This document shows positions 58,797 to 64,000 of a stretch of 64,000 nt of DNA, one piece after another. The notes beneath the pieces were generated by a model. It had not been told where the DNA came from. It did not search any database and was given only the letters and a program-made list of their open reading frames with translations. The stretch is taken from contig NZ_NCJH01000012.1 in the NCBI RefSeq assembly GCF_002278925.1, forward strand, positions 62,001-126,000, read 5' to 3'. A program made the translations under genes and the position numbers. The stretch's first letter is position 1, and each line of letters begins with the position of its first letter. This stretch comes from Polaromonas sp. 39-63-25. GTDB lineage: Bacteria; Pseudomonadota; Gammaproteobacteria; Burkholderiales; Burkholderiaceae_C.

Positions 58797-58832
58797 TCAC
58801 CCTCGCCCACTGGGAGAGGGCCGGGGTGAGGG
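58797..58832. repeat. CCCTCGCCC...GGGAGAGGG palindromic repeat, copy 4
   Basis: Further copy of the element seen after envZ and serB. Lies in the TetR/oxidoreductase spacer upstream of the operators. Confidence 0.7.
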
Positions 58833-58907
58833 ATTGCGCGTTCTGCATGTCATGAAGGCTGAAGCGCGCAAAAAGCACGGCACATGCAGAGCCTGGCCGA
58901 CATTTTC

Positions 58908-58937
58908 TTGACACGCTACAGATCTGTACTTTACACT
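58908..58937 (+). promoter_or_regulatory. Promoter of the oxidoreductase gene
   Basis: TTGACA (58908-58913) and TACACT (58932-58937) with an 18-bp spacer form a credible sigma-70 promoter. The first TetR operator fills most of the spacer between the two boxes. Confidence 0.6.
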
Positions 58938-58960
58938 GATTCAAAGAGTACAGATCTGTA
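58917..58960. promoter_or_regulatory. Twin TetR operators TACAGATCTGTA
   Basis: Two identical 12-bp perfect palindromes at 58917-58928 and 58949-58960, centres 32 bp apart (about three helical turns). One lies between -35 and -10, the other just after the likely transcription start. Confidence 0.85.
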
Positions 58961-59000
58961 GCGTCTTGCGGCGGACGGCTCTCCACTGAAAGGATTGGTG

Positions 59001-60035
59001 ATGACATCAACAACACAGGCTGTGGCGGTTTACGGCGCTTACGGACACACCGGGCGCTTCGTGGTGGCAGAGCTGCGTCAGCGCGGCTGGACACCCATCC
59101 TTTGCGGGCGCGACGCAGCCAAGCTCAGCGCTTTCGGCGCGGCTTACCCCGGGCTGGCGCTGCGGGCCGCGTCGGTGGACGACCCCGCCGCGCTCGACCG
59201 CGCGCTGGCCGGTGTCGTGGCCGTCATCAACTGCGCCGGCCCGTTTGCCAGCACCGCCGGCCCGCTGATCGAAGCCGCCTTGCGCGCGCGCCTTCCCTAC
59301 CTGGACGTGGCGGCGGAAATAGAGGCCAACATCGACACCTTCGAGCGTTTCGCCACCCGCGCCCGCGACGAAGGCGTGGTGCTGGTGCACGCCATGGCGT
59401 TTTACGGCGGGCTGGGGGATCTGCTGGCCACCGCGGCCATGGGCGACTGGGCGTCGGCCGATGAAATCTCCATCGCCTACGGGCTGGACAGCTGGCAGCC
59501 GACGCCCGGCACGCTGGTGGCCGGGCAGGTCTCCAGGCAGCGCCGTGACGGCCGTCGGCTGGTGTTTGCGAACGGACAACTGTCGTATGCCACGGGTGCC
59601 GCGCCGGTGACCGAATGGACCTTTCCCGCGCCCCTGGGCCAGCAAGCAGTCATCGCCGAATTCACCATGGCCGACACGGTGACGATCGCGCGCCACCTGA
59701 AGGCGCCCGATATCCGCTCGTACATGACGGTCGCCGCCGTCAAGGACCTGACCGCGCCCGACCCGCTGGCGCCCAAACCCAGCGACGACAGCGGCCGCTC
59801 ATCGCAGACTTTCATCGTCGACGTGGTGGTGCGCCGTGGCAACGACGAGCGCCGGGCCACAGCCAGCGGGCGGGACATCTATGCCTTCACCGCGCCGCTG
59901 GTCGTAGAAGCCATGGAGCGGGTGGTGCGCGGGGAAGTCAAAACAGCCGGCGTTTTCACCGCCGGCCAGGCCTTTGACGCGCGGGACTTTCTGGCGGCGC
60001 TGTGTCCTGAGCATCTCTTGCTGGAGATCCGGTGA
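59001..60035 (+). CDS. Saccharopine dehydrogenase-like NAD(P)-binding oxidoreductase
   Basis: This 344-residue protein has an N-terminal Rossmann fold (AVYGAYGHTGRFVVAELRQRG, about residues 9-29; then AAKLSAFGAAYPG and VVAVINCAGPFASTAGPLIEAAL), followed by LPYLDVAAEI and a C-terminal alpha/beta domain (RRATASGRDIYAFTAPLVVEAME). It belongs to the saccharopine-dehydrogenase/trans-acting enoyl reductase group; substrate unknown. Controlled by the divergent TetR. AAGGA lies six nt before ATG 59001. Its stop codon adjoins the VOC remnant. Confidence 0.87.
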   Translation: MTSTTQAVAVYGAYGHTGRFVVAELRQRGWTPILCGRDAAKLSAFGAAYPGLALRAASVDDPAALDRALAGVVAVINCAGPFASTAGPLIEAALRARLPYLDVAAEIEANIDTFERFATRARDEGVVLVHAMAFYGGLGDLLATAAMGDWASADEISIAYGLDSWQPTPGTLVAGQVSRQRRDGRRLVFANGQLSYATGAAPVTEWTFPAPLGQQAVIAEFTMADTVTIARHLKAPDIRSYMTVAAVKDLTAPDPLAPKPSDDSGRSSQTFIVDVVVRRGNDERRATASGRDIYAFTAPLVVEAMERVVRGEVKTAGVFTAGQAFDARDFLAALCPEHLLLEIR

Positions 60036-60170
60036 GTTTTCGGACGGGGGCGATGCAGGGCGGGCTGACCAGGTTGAAGGCGCCCTCGCCTGTCGGCGGT
60101 TGGCGGTCAGCGGGCTCACTTCAGAAGTGCGGATGGTTGTGAACTGGCGGTCTGGTCCAAAGACTAAAAA
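60033..60170 (+). pseudogene. Internally deleted remnant of a VOC gene
   Basis: GAGTTTTC-x-GACGG and GATG-x2-x-GGCGG match the intact VOC gene from 57693. Similarity continues to CTGCCGGCGG-like sequence, then jumps over roughly 100 bp to CACTTCA...GCGGATGG and an in-frame ADG-x-ELAVWSKD-stop. No start codon remains. The block begins inside the stop codon of the oxidoreductase gene and continues into copy 17 of the interspersed repeat, as the intact gene continues into copy 16. Confidence 0.75.
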
Positions 60171-60174
60171 TATT

Positions 60175-60232
60175 AGTCAAATCGAGCCCCAGCCCTTTAT
60201 TCACGGGCGCAAGCAGCTATATATTCAATAGC
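60175..60232 (+). repeat. Interspersed repeat, copy 17
   Basis: AGTCAAATCGAGCCCCAGCC, CACGGGCGCAAGCAGCTAT, ATTCAATAGC. The truncated VWA gene begins within a few bases of its right end. Confidence 0.88.
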
Positions 60233-60234
60233 GA

Positions 60235-60706
60235 CTGACGCCACCCAGGACATCAACCTCGAGGAAATGACCTTCGACAGCAAGCCGCAGGGACGCAGCC
60301 TGGACGACAAGGACAAGCCACCGCCCCGGCAGATCGCCCCTAGTGCGCCGGGCTCATACGACGCCGCGGCGATCATCCTGCTGAGCGATGGCCGCCGACC
60401 GGGGCGTGCGCATCTACGTCGTCAGCCTGGGAAGCGTGGGCGGCCCCGAAGCAATGCCCGAAGGCATGCCCATCTACCTGCAGCTGGACGAGCCCACCTT
60501 GCGCGAGGTAGCACGCATGACCGGCGGCGAGTACCACCATGCGGGCACAGCGGAAGCGCTGCGCGGCGTCTACGAGAACCTGGGATCGCGGGTGCAGGTG
60601 CAGACACGTGAGACGGAGGTCACGGCCTTGCTGGCTTTACTGTCGGCGATGCTTGCGCTTACAGCGGGGGGGGCTGTCGCTGGTCTGGTTTCGGCGCGTC
60701 GTTTGA
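60235..60706 (+). pseudogene. Decayed VWA-domain gene (C-terminal part only)
   Basis: Encodes fragments of a membrane VWA (BatA-like) protein in shifted frames: APSAPGSYDAAAIILLSDG, then after a deletion MAADRGVRIYVVSLG, LDEPTLREVARMTGGEYHHAGTAEALRGVYENLG and a TM segment. The usual sequence between SDG and MAADRG is missing and the frame changes. A run of eight G at 60666-60673 has shifted the frame again; with seven G the C-terminus would read GGLSLVWFRRVV-stop. The 5' end is cut off at repeat copy 17. Confidence 0.8.
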
Positions 60707-61092
60707 GCGCTTGCCTTCACCTAGGTGGCCCGCACAATACATCCAGATCATTTGGAGCGGCGGCCCGATCAGACACTACAAGCGTCTGTACTGGGATGGT
60801 GAAAGCTCTTGTGGCCTGACTGTTTGCTCATCCGCAATTTACCCACATTCCAGACCAATCCGGTCCGCGCGATGCGCGGGCGAATCGCTGGTGTTGAAGG
60901 CTGGGTTTACGATGATGAAGGAAGTGGCGACGCCAGATGGGGTAGCGTTGAAAATGGTTTGCAAGAAATGACTTGCCGGACAGCCCAAATGTCTTATGCA
61001 ATGCCATGATTGCAGCTGACTTACTCCATCTCCACGGAAAAACAGGCCCAACCAGAGTCCACACTGTCAACGCATTTAACTAGCGAAAAACC
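60707..61092. other. 386-bp transition region to AT-richer DNA
   Basis: No supported gene. Base composition falls along this stretch from the GC-rich chromosome to the AT-richer segment that continues to the window end. It probably holds the left junction of an acquired element and the promoter of the AlbA_2 gene. No tRNA or clear att repeat was seen. Confidence 0.5.
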
Positions 61093-62280
61093 ATGGCAAA
61101 CGATGTACCTTCGACACTAGACGATATCAAGAGGCTGATAACGAGCAGCATTCCGGAAAACCTCCATCTTGACTACAAACGAAGTGCTGCCCTGCTTGGA
61201 AATGTTAAAGAGATCACCAAGGATGTGTCGGCATTTGCCAACTCAGACGGCGGAGTGATTGTGTACGGTGTCGCCGAAGAGGAGCACATACCGGTTGGCA
61301 TTGATGGCGGGGTTGAACACTCAAGATACACACGCGAGTGGTTAGAAGATGTGATTCAAAGCAATATTGCACCGAAGCTGAGTGAACTCAAGATAACTCA
61401 GCTTGAAGTCAGCGCTACTCATTCCATATTCATAGTAAGTACTCCAAAAAGTGCTCGGGCACCGCACCAGGACCGAGGCAGCCATCGCTACTACAAGCGA
61501 TACAACTTCAAATCAGCGCCAATGGAGGACTACGAAATTCAAGATATTCGAAACAGATCGATCGACACTCCACCACTTGTAACCGTAGATATTGAAGTTG
61601 AACGAGGAATGTTCAGTCTTTATGTAGAAAATATAGGCAATGCACCCGCTCAAGATTTAACCTTCATTTTCTCTGAAGACTTGTACTGGGCGCATAAAGC
61701 TCCCTCGGTTTTCGCCTCTGGCATCCCCGTTCTTTCGAAGGGTCGGAAGCTTTCCTTTTTCTATGCAGGTGCCGTTGAGGCATTAGCTCCTGATTCGAAA
61801 ATTGTGAAGGCTTTCTCAATTAACGTTTCCTATCTCAACCCACTTGTAGAAAATCGCATCTCGGATACGTTTTCGGTGAACTTGAACAGTTTCGAAAACT
61901 CGTTGATCGTCGAGAGTGAAATCCAGCGGCATGGCACGCAGTTAGAACGGAGTTTAGAAAAGCTAACCAGACAAGTTGAGAAAGTTGCAAAAGGGCTGAG
62001 TGCACTTGAGTCTGTCGCCGGATCCACGGGATTACAGCTTTCGGCGACTACTTGGCGTCACATAGAGGCCATTACGGGGAGAAAACTTGAGTTTCCGCGC
62101 TTGAATCCTATGGAATGTGACTATGAGGTGTTCCAGGAACTACTATCTATCGAACGAGACTTAGCAATTCGTCTCTACAGTCACTTTTTAAAGAGAGAAG
62201 GTAACGCGAAATTGCTTGAACTGGAAGGAATGACTGCAGAAATAAAGGAGCGGCTTGAGCGTTATTTCGACGTGAAGTGA
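61093..62280 (+). CDS. AlbA_2 (Schlafen-type) domain protein with coiled coil
   Basis: This 395-residue protein has an AlbA_2 domain at about residues 10-150 (ENLHLDYKRSAALL, IKDVSAFANSDGGVIVYGVAEEE-like core, HRYYKRYNFKSAPME), a beta-rich middle (VTVDIEVERGMFSLYVENIGNAPAQDLTF), a coiled coil at about 275-320 (QLERSLEKLTRQVEKVAKGL), and a helical C-terminal region. AlbA_2/Schlafen domains bind nucleic acid, and some act as antiviral nucleases. The DYK and FANSDGG motifs are intact. Composition is AT-richer than the window. Convergent with a P-loop NTPase gene. Confidence 0.8.
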   Translation: MANDVPSTLDDIKRLITSSIPENLHLDYKRSAALLGNVKEITKDVSAFANSDGGVIVYGVAEEEHIPVGIDGGVEHSRYTREWLEDVIQSNIAPKLSELKITQLEVSATHSIFIVSTPKSARAPHQDRGSHRYYKRYNFKSAPMEDYEIQDIRNRSIDTPPLVTVDIEVERGMFSLYVENIGNAPAQDLTFIFSEDLYWAHKAPSVFASGIPVLSKGRKLSFFYAGAVEALAPDSKIVKAFSINVSYLNPLVENRISDTFSVNLNSFENSLIVESEIQRHGTQLERSLEKLTRQVEKVAKGLSALESVAGSTGLQLSATTWRHIEAITGRKLEFPRLNPMECDYEVFQELLSIERDLAIRLYSHFLKREGNAKLLELEGMTAEIKERLERYFDVK

Positions 62281-62376
62281 GTCGAATTCACGCAAACAAA
62301 TCTTTCTTATGAAATTAAACTCCGACGCTGTATCCCTGACCTAAATTCGTTCGAATGAGAACGGTGATTTGGTTTC

Positions 62377-64000
62377 TCAAGAAGTTTTTACTTCGTCCAT
62401 CCGTTGAAGTGCGAATAAAGCAGCATGGATCTTAAATCTTTCAACGCCGGCAGCAAGTATTTTCCCCCGGCTAGTGCTCAATTTTCTGTCCAGCAGAACT
62501 AACACCTCTTGGAAAAACTTGTACTCGTTTGGCAAATAGCCGTCGCGCGCCAATGCACTCCCTGAATACCGAACCCTAACCCCCCGAGCTACCGTGTTCC
62601 ACTGTTCGACTGTCGTGTAGTTACGGGTAGCTTTCATAAATTCCTCAGCAGTCACTCTTGAAAACAAGGGGAAGTCTTCAAACGCGTTTTCGAGCGCTGT
62701 CATTGCTGCGCTGAAGTCGACTGCCGAACTCTCCAAAAGTCCCATAAGTTCTGAAGTTTTTACTTCTCTGCGCTTTTCAAGATGACTAAGAAGCGCTTCA
62801 TTTGCATAGGTAAGAAGTAGCTGAAATTCCGGATCATTATCTGGATATCCCAAGCCGTCATAGCCGCTAAAGATATCCAATTTTGTTGGTACGCCATGAT
62901 CACGCAGAGGAAATGCTGCATCTCCTGCCAAAGAAAGGATACATCTCTTGGACGTTTCAAGCCACTCTTCTTTAGTCAAATCGCGAACAAAACCATCGCG
63001 AGTTAACTGAAGGATAGTCATTGAGACGTGCAGTGCTTCGTATACGTTTTCAATTTTCCCGCTTTCGAAGCTCGCTTGAACTTCGGCAAGCAACGGATCA
63101 AACGACTCCTGATCTAGACGCTCCCACCACCACAGCCTTTTCCAGCTTGGCGTGCTCTCCGTGCGAAACGCAGGATGCGCCTGGGTCAACTGGACAAGAG
63201 AGGTCTGATCAAGATGCCCTTCTACAAATAATTCCGTCCAAAACTTGCCCTCTTGACGAGCCATTGATAGTTCGCAAATCCAGGGGTACTTCTTCTGAAA
63301 ACTTTGTCCTCTGGTTGGCTCCACATTTGTATTGGGCAACTTGGCCCAAGACAGCCAGGAAAACCATGCAGAACCGAATAAACTATTAATGGTCTCGTTA
63401 TCTAATGTTTTCTTCGACGCTTCCAAGGAAAGCACCAAATACAGTTTCAAAAACTCCTCGTAAAATTGCGCATTTTTTGAAGCAAGTGGAGGTAGCGCTC
63501 GAAATACGCGTTGGTACTGTAGAAGACTTTGGCGCAAGCTGCGCAGATTCCCGAAGCCAACCTCCAGAAATACTGACCTAACAATTTCTCCATTGCGGCG
63601 AATGTTTTCGACGAAATCCGTGCCTGAAAGCTCGCTCAAGAAGGATGCAAATGCTGCTTCAAAATCAGGTACTAATTTAAGGGTAGTACCAACAACTTTT
63701 TCTCTACGCTGGTCGTAAAAATTACGGCCTTCGATTAGCTCTTGGTTCGCAGCTATGATCACCTTGAGGCCTGCATGCTCAACAAAATAGTTGATATAGC
63801 CGAGAAGATCGTTTACTTCGATTTCACATCGCTCGAAATCATCAAAAAGCAAAACGTGTTCGACTTCACTCGAAAGGTAGTCGGGTATGTTGATACTTGG
63901 TACGTTCATCGACAACGAACCATCTGCCGCACCATCGCTAGTTAGATCGATTTTCAACGTCGTTTTCAACATTCCAGATAACAACTTTCCAGCAAACTGA
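62377..64000 (-). CDS. KAP-like P-loop NTPase, partial (N-terminus beyond window)
   Basis: At least 540 residues; the frame stays open to the window end, so the start and the Walker A loop are outside. Visible are a Walker B-like HVLLFDDFERCEIEVNDLLGYINYFVE, then LKVIIAANQELIEG and EKVVGTTLKLVPDFEAAFASFL, followed by a long helical C-terminal region with Trp-rich patches (WKRLWWWERLDQ). The LxFDDxERC pattern is that of KAP-family and related STAND-like NTPases, frequent in accessory and defence loci. AT-richer composition supports recent gain. Confidence 0.72.
   Translation of the reverse strand, partial: QFAGKLLSGMLKTTLKIDLTSDGAADGSLSMNVPSINIPDYLSSEVEHVLLFDDFERCEIEVNDLLGYINYFVEHAGLKVIIAANQELIEGRNFYDQRREKVVGTTLKLVPDFEAAFASFLSELSGTDFVENIRRNGEIVRSVFLEVGFGNLRSLRQSLLQYQRVFRALPPLASKNAQFYEEFLKLYLVLSLEASKKTLDNETINSLFGSAWFSWLSWAKLPNTNVEPTRGQSFQKKYPWICELSMARQEGKFWTELFVEGHLDQTSLVQLTQAHPAFRTESTPSWKRLWWWERLDQESFDPLLAEVQASFESGKIENVYEALHVSMTILQLTRDGFVRDLTKEEWLETSKRCILSLAGDAAFPLRDHGVPTKLDIFSGYDGLGYPDNDPEFQLLLTYANEALLSHLEKRREVKTSELMGLLESSAVDFSAAMTALENAFEDFPLFSRVTAEEFMKATRNYTTVEQWNTVARGVRVRYSGSALARDGYLPNEYKFFQEVLVLLDRKLSTSRGKILAAGVERFKIHAALFALQRMDEVKTS

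Noticed and set aside
60711-60971. 86-codon rightward frame in the transition region before the AlbA_2 gene
   Set aside because: No family, no ribosome site, and begins within the decayed VWA gene surroundings.

Overview
The window looks like a chromosomal segment of a Comamonadaceae betaproteobacterium (Polaromonas / Rhodoferax / Variovorax neighbourhood). This is inferred from three things. The DNA is uniformly GC-rich over most of its length. The gene content is typical of the family (Bug-type receptor, TRAP transporter, ispD-ispF, mfd-serB, ompR-envZ, DUF2889, DUF4389, PACE exporter). A short interspersed repeat (core GGCGCAAGCAGCTAT...ATAGC) occurs about 17 times. No rRNA, tRNA, CRISPR array or complete insertion sequence was seen.

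Layout. 0-2.3 kb: small proteins (coiled-coil XRE regulator, SlyX, DUF3597, YeaQ/YmgE). 2.3-6.6 kb: a leftward catabolic group (L-2-hydroxyglutarate oxidase-like enzyme, histone-deacetylase/acetylpolyamine amidohydrolase, N-formylglutamate amidohydrolase, Bug receptor) with a divergent LysR. 7.7-9.2 kb: LysR/PACE exporter pair. 9.2-14.3 kb: metallophosphoesterase and lipid kinase, a SIMPL protein, OmpR/EnvZ. 14.5-20.2 kb: ispF, ispD, mfd, serB. 20.3-30.6 kb: a 7TMR-DISM/PAS histidine kinase, cupin, a cluster of very small proteins, pssA, a DUF2726 membrane protein, an orphan CI/LexA-like S24 repressor, a double FHA protein, DUF3820, SUI1 and hemerythrin. 30.7-36.4 kb: universal stress protein with an FNR-type box, a complete TRAP transporter, an MFS carrier and a hydratase of the 2-keto-4-pentenoate type. 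36.5-45.7 kb: GST, SGNH-like protein, PilZ, a cold-shock/Excalibur fusion, a less GC-rich patch of small membrane or secreted proteins, a GIY-YIG-like protein, an MFS carrier and a bifunctional PBP1. 45.9-60.0 kb: many one- or two-gene units (DUF1330/LysR, DUF2889, MerR, two NTF2-like proteins, DUF4395, lipoprotein cytochrome c, DUF3606, ClsB, YdeI-like, PLP decarboxylase, DedA, DUF4389, VOC, TetR and its oxidoreductase).

60.0-61.1 kb is gene debris: an internally deleted copy of the VOC gene, a copy of the interspersed repeat, and a 5'-truncated, frameshifted VWA gene. After it the base composition drops. The last 3 kb hold an AlbA_2 (Schlafen-type) coiled-coil protein facing a KAP-like P-loop NTPase that runs off the window end. 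This is the best candidate here for an accessory, possibly defence-related, system.

The most informative non-gene signals are: the interspersed repeat, which supplies stop codons and C-terminal codons to several genes and sits next to two decayed gene copies; twin TACAGATCTGTA operators in the TetR-controlled promoter; a perfect FNR box between hemerythrin and uspA; paired direct repeats upstream of the S24 repressor; and a terminator-like hairpin in the mfd leader.
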